A DNA stretch of 64,000 nt from Odontocerum albicorne (GCA_949825065.1 OX463845.1:23099159-23163158); one strand, 5' to 3'; numbered from the stretch's first letter, positions 46,825-58,102 are shown. Numbers and translations: made by a program. Notes: a model not told the origin generated them from the letters alone.

Positions 46825-47199
46825 TGGAGAAGAAAAATCTAAATCTTAACAAAACCAAAGTTGGTAGGTGTTAAAAACAAATTCAAACGTCTTTGTTTTT
46901 GTACTCATTTTTGACGAATTTTCTCACATTCGGTTTTTACAAAAACTTTTAATCTTTAGCTTCTGCTTCTTTATCATCTCGAATATTGTAAAACCTTTTT
47001 ACAAAATCATAAACACGCTGAATGTGGCGTTTCGAAGGGCTAGAACCCCATACTTCAAAAATACTAATTCTCGTAAGTCTGGTTCCTATAACAAAAAAAT
47101 ATATATTTAAGAAATCGCACAAAATCGCGGTAAATTGTGATACTTTTTATTTAAAGAATATATAAGATTATTTTTTAAACTTAGTTTCATAGCCCTGAG

Positions 47200-48766
47200 C
47201 AGTAGCGGCTGGCTCATTAGTGCTCTCGTGCGCCGAACTACTAAATTTATGTACCAATAAACACTTAAAGAAGTATCGCGAAAATTTATATTGTCATAAC
47301 AATATTTATGAAAAATAAATATTGTATATTTATGTCGACATGGCTCACTACAATATGCAACTCGATTTGTTAGAGCACATTTTTTGTATACATGTGTTTT
47401 GCATCCGGACGCATTCTGCGAGCAGGTAGGAAGATACCCGCTGTCCGTGCGTATTTGAAATCGTCCAAAAAATTGAGGATTTTCTTGCAATTAGAAGAGA
47501 ACAGAAAATCTTGAGACAGCTATATTTGAATAGGGATTTCTAGGAATTCCTAGTGATTGTAGTTCGTGCACGAAATATCCGAGTGATCCCGAAAATACCC
47601 GAATGACGGGATAGTAATACATCAATTTAAAGTTTTTTTTTTTTTTAAATATGACCACCGCAGAGAAGGGATGATTTGTTCCTAGCGTTTAAACTGGGGC
47701 GTCTTTTTAGTACATATATCTTTGCGAGTATATATGTCTCCAAATTAACAAACGTTTTTGCTTACCTTATTAGGTACCGACTTTCTTCGTTTATTGTTTT
47801 GTTTAGTTAACTTGTAATAAATTCCGTTTTCGATTTCAATGATATTTTTGCAGTTTCGTCACGTGACTAAACGCTTTTCTAACTATCTATATAATATTAC
47901 GAGCCATTTGCAGGATAAACAACTATTTCGATTATTTATTGTGTTTGTTTGCGTAAATTTTTCCAAAAAATTCTGCCACACTGTGATATTTTATTCAAAT
48001 AATTGCAATTAAAAAATTAAGATCCCGTTATACTCGTAATTCGTAACAATATCAGTGAGTTTGAAAAATGTGCGTAAGTCCACGGACAATTTTCTTGGAC
48101 CACCGACTAAACGAATAAAAACCTCGAAGTCAAGTTATTTGTAAATAAGTCTGCGATACAATTTTGTGTGAAATGAAGCAACGTTTTGCATTCAGTAATC
48201 ACCTAACTGCAGCAAAATTATTCTATAGCGAAAAATTTACTGAGTATAGGTCAAAATTTCCCGAACATGATTTTATTTTGACGGTAAAAACATACGATTT
48301 TTTAAATAAAGTTCAATTCAATGTGAACTCAGTGCAATTTATGCTCGCGATGATTTTGCCAATGCTGAGGGCGCTTTGTCTTTTTTACAACTTTTTTATA
48401 ATACTGGTTTACTAGAATATTTTTCTCAGATTGTAAAGTTACTTAAACTCGTATGCACTATTCCAATGACTTATGTTGAGAGTGAAAGGTGTTTCTCTAC
48501 GTTAAAAAGGATAAAATCATTTTTGAGAAATACAATGAGCCAGGACAGATTGAATGCTTTATCAATATTAAGCATCGAAAAAGAGCTAATTCAGTTTATA
48601 CCTGATTTTTATAAGATTCATTGGGTCTTCGCTAAACAAAAAGAGCGGAGAATAGAACTTCTTTATAAATAGGTGTGTAATTTTTTTTTATTTATACTCG
48701 TATTATTTGGTATTTGGATACCTACTCTGGTGAACCCCCAATTATTTGGTCCACCGGCCGCCACTG
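47200..48766 (+). mobile_element. hAT element (hAT-A) inside the Transib
   Basis: CAGTAGCGGCTGG at the left and CCGGCCGCCACTG at the right are inverted ends (two differences in 13), flanked by GCCCTGAG (47192-47199) and ACCCTGAG (48767-48774). Two TACTCGTA octamers lie inside (48031, 48695). It is 1567 bp, too short for an autonomous hAT. Confidence 0.85.
48164..48672 (+). pseudogene. hAT transposase C-terminal dimerisation region
   Basis: After a frameshift near 48390 the frame codes LLKLVCTIPMTYVESERCFS, then TLKRIKSFLRNTMSQDRLNA and LSILSIEKEL, the conserved hAT C-terminal dimerisation domain of the type found in ZMYM1-like transposases. The upstream part (KQRFAFSNHLTAAKLFYSEK) keeps the same style, but the catalytic core is missing. 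Confidence 0.8.
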
Positions 48767-48774
48767 ACCCTGAG

Positions 48775-49183
48775 ACATATTGCACATAACCTTACATCTT
48801 ATTAAACTTTGAACTCAATAAAATGCATAGGATGAAATTTCATGAATTTGTTATTGTTATAAAAATAATCTATTGTATAATTAAATTAATATAATTATGA
48901 CATAAATAAATGAATAAATACCTGTAGAACACGATGCCATCATGAAAATTATTTTCAATATTTTTTTAAAACACTCTTAACATGCACAAACTTCGGAAGT
49001 CAGAATGTACTTATAGAAATATTTTATACCTGCGACACAAAGCGTCACTTTGTCCCGTCATAAAAAATAAAATAAGGGTTTCTTGAAAAATCTGGCAATC
49101 GCATCTTATCAATAGGTTTGTTTGACACACTAAAACGGCATTTTTTATGTGAAGTATTGATTTTCATTTTTAGGATTTTGTCC
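48775..49183. other. Transib remainder between inner elements
   Basis: AT-rich text with no frame. It must be part of the Transib body, since the TGGCG-flanked ends lie outside it on both sides. Confidence 0.5.
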
Positions 49184-49191
49184 CTCTAGAT

Positions 49192-51986
49192 CATAGGTTC
49201 TCAACCTTATTTTGCCCACCGCCCACTTTAAGAATATTTTTTTTCTAAAGCCCCCCAATTTTTTTTACTTGCGAATCTGAAACAGCTATTGCCACGATTA
49301 TATTTAAACGTGTAATATTATATACTATAGTCGTAAGATAGGATATGACCCTATCCTATTTCTGAGTTTAAAGAAGACTGTTTCAATGAGAACAATTAAA
49401 ATGCATACTTAATTATATTGAAAAGTATTTTTATTAACATTCAAAAGACATTAAATTTATAACTTATCTAATGAGAAGGTTGAATTTGATGCATTTTAAG
49501 GAGTTTGTTAATATCAGGCTCGATTTTACTTAAAAACAACCGTAAGTCGCCGCGTTCAGTAGTAACATGGAGCCGATTTCTCTTTTTAGTTACCAATGTT
49601 GCTACATCACTAAATCCACGTTCAGCTAAATAGGAAGATGGGAATGCTATCAGAAATCGTTGAACAATAATCCTGGGTACAGTTGCAAAATCGGCTTCTG
49701 CAGCCAAAATTCTTGGTAGCCATTCTTGAATTTAATTTTTAATTCCTCATTTGTCGTCAGTTCTATTAGTTCTTCTTCTAACTGGGGTGATCCTGCTGTG
49801 TTGACATTTGAAAAAGGATCCAAAACCCAGTCTGGTGTGTCCATGTTTAAAATGTCCTGGAATCGGTCCTTGAAATCACTGTGGAGGTTTTTCAAGTGTT
49901 GACAGTAAACAAGCAAGTCGTCGTGCTTGAATGATACTGCCGATAAATTTGGGAAGTTATTGAATTCGCGTCTGCCGATATTTCTTTTGTATAATAGCAG
50001 TTTGGATACGAAAGCAGCAACGCTATTTTTTGTCTTAATCAAGTTTAAGTTGTCGCCTTGAAGTTGGAGATTGACATCATTAAACAATTTATACAGATCT
50101 GTCAAGTACGCAATATCGTTATTTGATGAGATGAGGTTGTCGCGCAATTCCGTGTCTTTGTTTCCTAGGAACTCTATCACAGACCCAAGCAGATTGTAAA
50201 ATCGAGTCAAACAAGTACCTTTTGACAGCCAGCGCACCTCTGTGTGAAGCAGCAATCGGTTGAAATCTTCATCATTGGCAATGCAAAGCTGACTAAATAA
50301 TCTGTCATTCAACGAGTTACTTCTGATTTTATTAACTGCTCTGATAACATATTGAAGTGATGTATGGAGGCGTTCACTCAGGTTTTTCGCAACCAAATGC
50401 TGGCGATGAATTACGCAATGCACAGCAAGCACGTCAGAAACTTTATTTTTTAAGCACGCTATGAAGTCTTTGTGACGCCCTGTCATAGCCAGTGCGCCAT
50501 CCGTAGCAACTGACAAAATATTATTAAAAGGAATTTCCTTTTCGTCACAAAACTTTTCCAGTGTATTCCAAATTGGTAGCAAACAATAGTTCTTGACATA
50601 TTTTCTCATCTTTGATAAACCTCACGTATGACAATAACAATGCTTCATTGGTTGGTAAAGTGGACTCATCCAGTTGAATTGAAAATTGACAAGTCTGCAG
50701 ATGATTGCACAATGATTCTTCAATGTTTTCAGCCATCTCATCAATTCGTATTTGCACAGAACTATTGCTCAAAGGAATTTTTCGGATAATATCTGCAGCT
50801 GGTTTATGGAGCACAGTGGTTATTACTTATTTTACTGCTGGTAAAATTAAATCTTCCCCAATAGTATGTGGTTTGCCTGTTTTAGCAATCAACAATGAGA
50901 TATTGTACGAAGCTCGAAGGCCATCATCGTCTTGATTAGAAGCTGATGAAAAAAGTTTTGATGAATGAAAGGCTGAATTTCGTACTTCTTTTTCATGTCT
51001 TGAAAAAAGGTCACATCTTTGTCTTTCTTATCCGGGTGTAATTTATTAAAATGATCTTGAAGCTTAGAAGGCTTCATCGCTTAATTTGAAAATGTTTTTT
51101 GACAAATAAGGCACATTGGCGATGATGGATTTGTGGGATTTTCGATAAATCCGTATTTAATATAATCCACACTATACTGCCGTCTCTTCTTTTTTGCTTC
51201 CGACATGGTTTTTACTTTACAGATACGTGAGGAGTAGTAGTGAAAAGATCAACTTTTAAAACCCTGTCATCAATTGCGCGCGATAATGCTAATGAAAATA
51301 AAATGAACAATCACTGCCTTTATATAGGTTGGAGACATATAACACGCATCGACAGGAATAAGATAAACATGCAGTGACTCGTTTATAACACCCAGCGCGG
51401 AAGTAAAGCGCGGGGGCAAGGGTGATGCGGGAGCAGAGTGCGGGTTAGAACAAGCACAAATAATACTGTCAATTCTTGCAGGATTGCAAAAATCACGTTA
51501 TTTAACAAAAACTTGTTATAACTGAATTGCTATAAGCATATTTTTTGCTATTTTTTATTAACAGGCTTTTGTTAACTTTACCTGTATTTATATATGAGAT
51601 ATTTCACGTGAAATTAGAAGATTTGAAAATTTTTAATTCAAATCTAAAATTAATTTTTTTTATATCATCCAATTTAATGTAGATCTAAATGTAATGGAAT
51701 CTTTAAGTTCAATTTTCATCCACTTCCCGAACTACCGAAATATGTGAATTTTCGCACACGTGATAAAAATGATTAAAATACATACAATAACAAAAATTAA
51801 CCAATATTAAAGTTTACTTTAGTTAATACGTGATTAGCGTGTTTTTTTTAGACTGTATTTTTTTAATCTGCCCACGCCCCTCCGTGCCATCTCAACGCCC
51901 CCTAATTTTCTCTAGGTCTTCTACTGCCCCCCTGAAAGTCTCAAACGCCCAAAAGGGGGCGTTATCGCCCACGTTGAGAACCTATG
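49192..51986 (-). mobile_element. Buster-like hAT element (hAT-B)
   Basis: CATAGGTTCTCAACC at the left and GTTGAGAACCTATG at the right are inverted ends; CTCTAGAT flanks both (49184-49191, 51987-51994). At 2795 bp it is full length. The coding strand is reverse. Confidence 0.95.
49468..51206 (-). pseudogene. Buster/ZBED5-like hAT transposase, broken
   Basis: It starts at the ATG at 51206 (MSEAKKKRRQYSVDYIKYGF). A BED-type zinc finger (MCLICQ ... HFNKLHPD) is split by a TAA near 51080. Then come IPLSNSSVQIRIDEMAENIE, FSIQLDEST (first catalytic Asp region), SVATDGALAMTGRHKDFIA (second), VHCVIHRQHLVAKNLS, LLHTEVRWLSKGTCL, EFWLQKP and the C-terminal FPSSYLAERGFSDVATL dimerisation motif. Frame changes near 50890, 50600 and 49700 and the stop make it inactive. 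It resembles the family that gave rise to vertebrate ZBED5 and SCAND3. Confidence 0.92.
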
Positions 51987-51994
51987 CTCTAGAT

Positions 51995-54704
51995 CAGGCC
52001 TTCTTAAACTATGGGTCGCGACCCAAAATGGGGTCGCGTAGCAAAATTCTGGGGTCGCGAGAGTTTTTAATGTCAAATATTTAAATACACGATTTTATAA
52101 CATCTAGATGTGTATTTGTGCAGAGTCACACTCACACACCTGCACACAAACAAAGGTTGGAATGCGCGCGCACACGTGCAGCGAGACAATGATTCAATAA
52201 CACTGACTGTAATGTGAACTAGTGTAGTATTGACGCTCTTCTAGTGTAGTCAATTGTCAGTGTTCCACCGTAACGAGATTTTAGTTTTTTTTATTTATTC
52301 GGTAATTAATTAATCAATTATTATATGCAATATGTTTATTTTTTTATATTTTATATATGATTATATATTTATATTTTATATATTATTATTTTTTTATATG
52401 TTATATTTATTGGATTTTAGGATCAAAATAATTTTTGGCCATGGATAAATGGCTGAACTTAAATAAGAATGGTAATGACGCAGATGATAATGCTACAAAC
52501 TCTCCTCAGGCAGGACAAAGTATTGAAAAACAGGCATCTAATGTGCGAAAAAGAAAATATGATGAGTCTTTTCTTCAATTTGGCTTTACATTTCAAAATT
52601 GTAAGGGTTATGAACAACCTCTTTGTTTGATCTGCGATGAATTATTGGCTCCGGAGAGTATGAAACCATCAAAATTAAAAAGACATCTTCAATCAAAGCA
52701 TGTTTCGTATGTCAATAAACCAAAAGAATATTTTGAAAGACTGTATAAATCTTTAAATAAAGAAAAAAAAATCCTTTGAAAAATTTATGACCGTTAATGA
52801 AAAATATTTACTAGCGTCATATGAAGTTTCATACTGTATTGCTAAAAATAAAAAGCCGTTCACCATTGGAGAAGATCTTGTATTACCTGCTGCTATTAAA
52901 ATGGTAGAAATACTACATGGAAGTAAATATGGCGATGATATTCGAAAAGTTCCTTTGTCGAACGACACTGTCTTGAATAGAATTTCTGATATTAACAAGA
53001 ACCAATTAGTGCAACTTATTACAAGAATTAAAGAAAGCCCAAAATTTTCAATTCAGTTGGACGAAACAACTGATATTACTAAATTGGCTCAGTTGTTAGT
53101 ATATGTCAGGTACGTTTATAAAGAAAGCGTGGAGGAAGAATTGTTATTTTGTCGTTCTATGAAATACCATACTACAGGGAAATACATATATTGTAAAGTT
53201 GACGAATTTTTAAAAACTGAAGGTTTAGAATGGAAAAATTGCTGTGGAATATGCACAGATGGTGTAAGAGCGATGACGGGCAAAAATATTGGTTTTAAAT
53301 CATTTTTTCAAGCTGCTCATTATGATCATATAACTTTTACTCACTGCCTTATTCACCGAGAGGCCCTTGCAGCAAAAAAAAATAGCACCAGAATTGAACG
53401 ATGTGCTTCAGGATGCTGTTAAGATTATAAATTTTATTAAGAGCCATGCCCTTAACAGCCGCTTATTTTCAAATCTCTATAAGGATACGGATTCCAACTA
53501 CACAACTTTATTATTATATGCAGAAGTAAGATGGTTGTCAAGAGGTCAAAGTTTAAGAAGATTATTGTTATTAAAAGACGAAATCGAAATATTTTTAACC
53601 GAACGAAAATGTGAACTTGCTGCTTTTTTTCAAAATGACTTATGGCTATCCAAGCTGTGTTATTTGTCAGATATCTTTGCGAAATTAAAAGATCTCAACT
53701 TATCTCTTCAAGGAAAAAATTGCGATATATTTACTTCGAATGATAAAATTGAAAGTTTTATTAAAAAGATCAACATTTGGAAAAGTAGGGTAGAAAAAAA
53801 TTCGTTCGAAATGTTTTCCAGTGTCGACAATTTTATAATCGAGAAAAATCATTGTAAAACTTTTATTGCAAAAATTATTGTAGATCACTTAAAAGCGCTA
53901 GAAACACAGTTCCGTACATATTTTATATTAAATATTGATTTCAAAAAGGTAGCTTGGATTCAAAAGCCGTTTTGGATTGGCTTAAGTGAGATTGATCACC
54001 TGCCACTTAAAGCTCAAGAGGAATTTGCTGAGCTTTCGAGTGACTCAAACTTAAAACTACAATTTCCAAAAAAGCCCTTGACTGAATTCTGGATCGGAAC
54101 TAGAACTGAATTTCCCTCAATCGCTGATATGGCGTTAAATGTTCTTCTGCCATTCAACACCACATATTTATGTGAAGTTACTTTCTCAGCTTTAACACAT
54201 ATTAAATCCCAATATCGTTCATCGCTAAAAAATGTTGAAGAGGTCTTACGTCCAGCAGTGTCAAACATTCCACCAAGATTTAATTTGTTATGCAATAAAA
54301 AACAGGCACATCCATCTCATTAAATTTTTTTCCTTTAATTTTAATTTAATACTTACCACTCAACGACTGCGTTCGAATATATTCGAGCGAACTAAGACGG
54401 TCAGAAGTCCCTTTTATTTATGTTATTGCAAAAAATGCAATTTTGATGAAAAATAGGGCATATAATTTTTGTAACTATAATAAATACAATTTTATAACTT
54501 TTTGTACAATTTTTAATTTTAGATTTTTGTATTTTTCTAAACGAATTCTAAAACTATATATTTTCATATGTATATGTATATTGTTACCTAATAAATAAAT
54601 CATCAAAAAATATTTATTTATCTTTCTTTTATATTTATATGGGGTCGCCAGGAAACTCGCAATCATAAATGGGGTCGTGAATGAAAACAGTTTAAGAAGC
54701 CCTG
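51995..54704 (+). mobile_element. Buster-like hAT element (hAT-C), directly abutting hAT-B
   Basis: CAGGCCTTCTTAAACTATGG at the left and CAGTTTAAGAAGCCCTG at the right are inverted ends. The left flank CTCTAGAT (51987-51994) is the right duplication of hAT-B, and the same CTCTAGAT follows on the right (54705-54712). It is 2710 bp, complete, and opposite in orientation to hAT-B. Confidence 0.95.
52441..54323 (+). pseudogene. Buster/ZBED5-like hAT transposase, two single-base frameshifts
   Basis: The start is the ATG at 52441 (MDKWLNLNKNGN). A BED finger (LCLICDELL ... HLQSKH) leads into VPLSNDTVLNRISDINKNQ, FSIQLDETTDITKLAQLLVY, GICTDGVRAMTGKN, THCLIHREALAAKK, YAEVRWLSRGQSLRRL, LTEFWIGTRTEFPSIADMAL and CEVTFSALTHIKS. 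The frame shifts twice, both times in a run of nine A (about 52762-52772 and 53374-53384), and is otherwise open to TAA at 54321-54323. Whether those indels are real or assembly errors decides whether this copy codes a full protein of roughly 620 residues. Confidence 0.9.
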
Positions 54705-54952
54705 CTCTAGATTGATCAATCCGAAAACTGTGTGGCGGTTGTCAGAGTTAAAACAGTTTCATCTACTTTAAGCTATCCAGCTATTTACAATAGTCGTATG
54801 AAACAACGGTCTTAATATTTACCATAAAGCACAAAATATCATAGACAAATCTTGACAGTTGAGTTGTCAAATTCGCACGCATATTTATCAAAACAAACGT
54901 TTACAAGCGGTCAATCTTAAGATTTTCTGTGCGTCAATCTGTGGAAGCAACC

Positions 54953-56189
54953 ATGAAATGTTTAGTAGAGTTGAGACCTAACCGGAAATTACTGCAACCG
55001 AATTTTGACGGGTACAAATTATCTTTAGAACTCACACCGACGTGGCGAGAAGCTATCGATACTAAAGTCGATAGGTTATATCCTAGCGACGATCAGTACT
55101 CGCTTATTCACGCCAAGCTTTTTGGCCTTCATAATCATCTAATTTATGATTTTTGGGCCAACAGTGGAGCTTATTTCATAGACGATAAATGGCAAGTGCA
55201 TAAGGCGGTAATATCTGAAGATTGGAAAATTCAAATAGAGAAACAAGTTTATGAAATTCCATCACACATCGAACGTCAACCCGGTCACTATCAGTTATCA
55301 TTACATTTCTGTTCCGAACAATATGCTTTATTATCTGATGGCGCCGGAGTTTTACATGTTGTCAAAACTGGAAACAGGAACCGTTTTGGCATAAAATGGG
55401 ATTGGATATTCTCCGATCAGGTTCTTGGGCCAAATGTGTGTTTTGTCATAGTCGAAGGAAGGATAGAACACCAAGATGGGAAAGAAACAATCCACTGTCT
55501 ATTACAACATGTTCAACATCAAGAAAATACATTTGATTCCGTTATTGAATGGGTGTCACTAGAAAGAAATAATCAATCTTGGTTTGTAGTATCTACGAAA
55601 CAGCTGAAAGGTCAAGGACTTTTGCATTACGTAGCTTTAGAACCGAAATGTAAAGGAATATACATAGCTAGCGATCATCCATTTTCTTTTACTAAAGATT
55701 CAAATAGTGAAGTGGTTACTGAAACTCCTGAAACAGAAAAAGTTGAAAATACCCTTATTTACACTTGGCTACAAACTAGTGAAGACATAACGTTAACACT
55801 AAATCTCAATAAAAACTTTGATAAATCCCTTCTCAATATAGAAACTTCATTGAAAGCTATTAACATTAATTACAATAATGTTGAATTATTAAAAGGAGAT
55901 TTACAAAATGGAATAGATGCAAATCTGACAACATGGAATGTGGATAATAATGGTAAATTAGATGTCTTATTAACAAAACACACATCTGGAGAGAAGTGGG
56001 AAAGGTTTTTAAAAGATGGTGATGTTAAAGGAGAGGAATTGCTGGACCCTGAGATGGTTCAGGCAGTGCACGAACGGCTAGCACACCTATGCAGTGAGAC
56101 AGAAGTCACCGCAGAAGCTACTGCACCGGCATTTAGTAATCAGCAACTTGAAGAGTGTGATGCTGTTTCAGAAGAAAACACTTGTTTGG
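54953..56189 (+). CDS. NUDCD1: NUDCD1 exon 1
   Basis: Begins with MKCLVELRPNRKLLQPNFDG and ends in EENTCL plus one base before GTAAAG. The apparent reading frame that continues into the intron to 56242 is not conserved and is not used. Confidence 0.93.
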
Positions 56190-57010
56190 GTAAAGACTTG
56201 ACTTTTAATCTTTTTCTCTCACTCAACTTAATTAGGGGGTAATGCGTGGTTTTATCATAGTGGAACGCCTTTAACACATTGAATACTTAAGAATTTCTTT
56301 TAAAATGATGGGTGCTAAAAAAATTACCTCTCTGCCTACCTCAAAAGAGACATGGTGTGATGGTACACCTAAATGGTTGATATGAACTTGCATTATTGTT
56401 TGGAATACCCTTCATTAACATTCTATAAAAAATCCAACTTTTCTCATCTTTGAATACCTTAATGTGAATTTAAAGTAATTAGGTAACTGAATTTTCTTAT
56501 TTTTTAGTTCGAATAGACACAACTTCTCATCAAGTGACTCACCAAGCACCTTTGAGTGTACATCAAGTGGTTTTGACAGTTTCGTTAAGCCCGGCTGAAC
56601 CTCTAGCCTTAGGACTAAAACATGATGTTGATACTTGCATTTGGCAACCATCCAAATTGAATGAAGACGGTCAAATATGGCCTGTTAAACATGAAGGCAC
56701 ATTACTTGCATTCGGATATGTTCAATCATCTAAACAACAGAAGAAATTCACTGTATGTCCTCCAAACATGGAATATAGTGTCGTTTGTGAAGGAAGTAGA
56801 CATGCTTTTATTTATAGAAGCAAATGTGCACCACGACAAGGTTGCGAACTGAGACAGCGTATTGGTGGTGGAGAAAACAGACAAGTTAATATTGGTCAAC
56901 AACAGGTCATTTCTTTGGACCGAGACGGGGAAATTTTGGGTATTTGTGCTACTAATGAAATTTTGTACATTCTCTCAGAAAAGAATATAATTGCTTTGCA
57001 AATGTGTTAA
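54953..57010 (+). CDS. NUDCD1: NudC domain-containing protein 1 (CML66), two exons
   Basis: A CS/p23-domain protein, related to NudC co-chaperones, that in vertebrates binds Hsp90-type partners and COPI-linked proteins. Exons 54953-56189 and 56508-57010 join in phase 1 to 579 residues (human 583). The ATG at 54953 has a good context (GCAACCATGA) and places the conserved FDGYKLSLE at 18-26, as in the human protein; an in-frame GTG further upstream is not used. Residues 27-260 form the N-terminal region with DDQYSLIHAKLFGLHN, LSDGAG and YVALEP. The CS domain is at about 266-355 (LIYTWLQTSEDITLTLNLN to WERFL). A C-terminal region follows with QQLEECD, LKHDVDTCIWQP, FGYVQSSKQQKKFTVCPPN and RQVNIGQQQVISLD. 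The gene begins about 200 bp after the nested transposon cluster. Confidence 0.95.
56190..56507 (+). other. NUDCD1 intron with LINE tail
   Basis: GT at 56190-56191, AG at 56506-56507 after a T-rich tract. ACCTCTCTGCCTACCTCAAA then ATGGTGTGATGGTACACC at 56324-56370 is the 3' end motif of the LINE family seen at 41730-43030. Confidence 0.7.
56508..57010 (+). CDS. NUDCD1: NUDCD1 exon 2 and stop codon
   Basis: Follows TTATTTTTTAG. Codes VRIDTTSHQVTHQAPLSVHQ, LALGLKHDVDTCIWQPSKLN, YSVVCEGSRHAFIYR and EKNIIALQMC, ending in TAA at 57008-57010. AATAAA at 57268-57273 is a possible polyadenylation signal. Confidence 0.93.
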
Positions 57011-57273
57011 TTTTATAATAACGCTTTCCTTAAGCCATAAAATATTTTGATATATTGTACTTGTTTACTTAAACTGCTGCTATATAATTTTTATAAGGAG
57101 TTTATCTCTAGTTTGAAAATTAAATTTATTTTTTTACATATGTATTGATTTTTTCATATTTTAACAAAATACATAAAAGCATTGAACATCTTCACAACTC
57201 TTCCTTCCACAAACATTGTAACGTAATTAATTATTTGGGAGGTTCATCCAGTGAGTAAATTTTACAGAATAAA

Positions 57274-58102
57274 AGAAAAAAACATTTTAAAATTAATTTG
57301 TATGGCATTGTACGAAAACTTGAACTTTGGCTATTCTGTGATCATAAATTAAGCTCTTGAGGATTGAATATATAGTCACAATATCCCTTTACACCCAGAC
57401 TATTTCAATACTTTCACTGTATATAGTACAGCCTGATGGGTTTATAGACATATGGCAGTCTTCCAACAACCAGAAAGATGTTAAATAGGTCTTTGGTGAA
57501 CTCAGACTGGAACCCTTTTTAAAAACAATGTTATTACGGGTAAGATGATCGAGTTGTACATTCTCAATTTGGCACTCCGGAACAGGGCCCTATAGCTCAG
57601 CAGTTTGTGAAATGCTGTGGTTCTATTTTGGATGTCCATGTCCACCCCATCATTTATGCTGGTAATGTCACATCGCAAAAATATGTTGAAACAATAAACA
57701 GAATTTTATAAATTAAAAAGAATTCCTGAACCCTTTCACTGCAAATTTTTTCTTCTCATGGTTTACCTCCAGTGTTGGGTTATTTTTGAAAATCAAAACT
57801 ACCTTACTTTGTTGAGTACAGACTTCTCAATATGATGCAACACAATAAGATGGGTCTTCTGAGGCACCCCCACAGCAAATTAATGAATAATGTTTATTGA
57901 ATCACTTATTCAGCTATATTTACTTTTTTACTTATAGCCTTCAATGATTTTGTTAAATAATATTTTATATTTGAACTGAGAAATAATTTTATCACTTTGT
58001 AACATAATTATACCATTTACTAAATACAACCACACAAAATGAAAAAAAAAAAGATATTTTTAAGATTATATTTTTTTTAAATGCAGGAAACTCACAAGAG
58101 AA
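57274..58102. other. Space between convergent genes, with antisense SINE
   Basis: An antisense SINE copy lies at about 57412-57530 (CACTGTATATAGTACAGCCT, then ACATATGGCAGTCTTCC). The rest shows no gene. NUDCD1 and the epimerase gene run towards each other across this interval. Confidence 0.6.

Larger units (their letters stand above)
44830..54732 (-). mobile_element. Transib transposon enlarged by nested insertions
   Basis: The left end CACAGTATTCGGATTGACCA and the right end, read inward as CACAGTTTTCGGATTGATCA, continue in parallel through CAATCTAG.GGGACAAAAT. The 5 bp TGGCG flanks both sides (44825-44829, 54733-54737). A CAC-starting end and a GC-rich 5 bp duplication are hallmarks of Transib, the transposon group related to RAG1. 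A transposase remnant lies on the reverse strand at 46132-46824. Removing the four inner elements leaves about 1.85 kb, so the copy is also internally deleted. Confidence 0.88.
43819..54747 (+). mobile_element. piggyBac element, internally deleted, host of a nested transposon cluster
   Basis: TTAA (43815-43818) precedes CCCGTTGACAACC. At the far side GGTTGTCAGAG precedes TTAA (54748-54751), whose inward reading CTCTGACAACC matches the left end apart from a two-base gap and one change. Between them lies a deleted piggyBac transposase (44060-44522). The Transib at 44830-54732 is inserted near its right end; without it the element is about 1.0 kb. The left end and coding remnant are clear. The right end is degraded, so the outer border is less sure than the inner ones. 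Confidence 0.65.

Noticed and set aside
44749..54790. CAGTTTTAAC and CTGTTTTAAC just outside the Transib as longer inverted ends
   Set aside because: The similarity is about 10 bases with unequal spacing, and the TGGCG duplications lie between it and the CAC ends.
54929..54952. Upstream GTG as the NUDCD1 start
   Set aside because: GTG is not a usual start in animals; the ATG at 54953 has a good context and aligns with the human N-terminus.
56190..56242. NUDCD1 frame continuing into KDLTFNLFLSLNLIRG
   Set aside because: It crosses a GTAAAG donor; splicing to 56508 restores the conserved LKHDVD region and the expected length.
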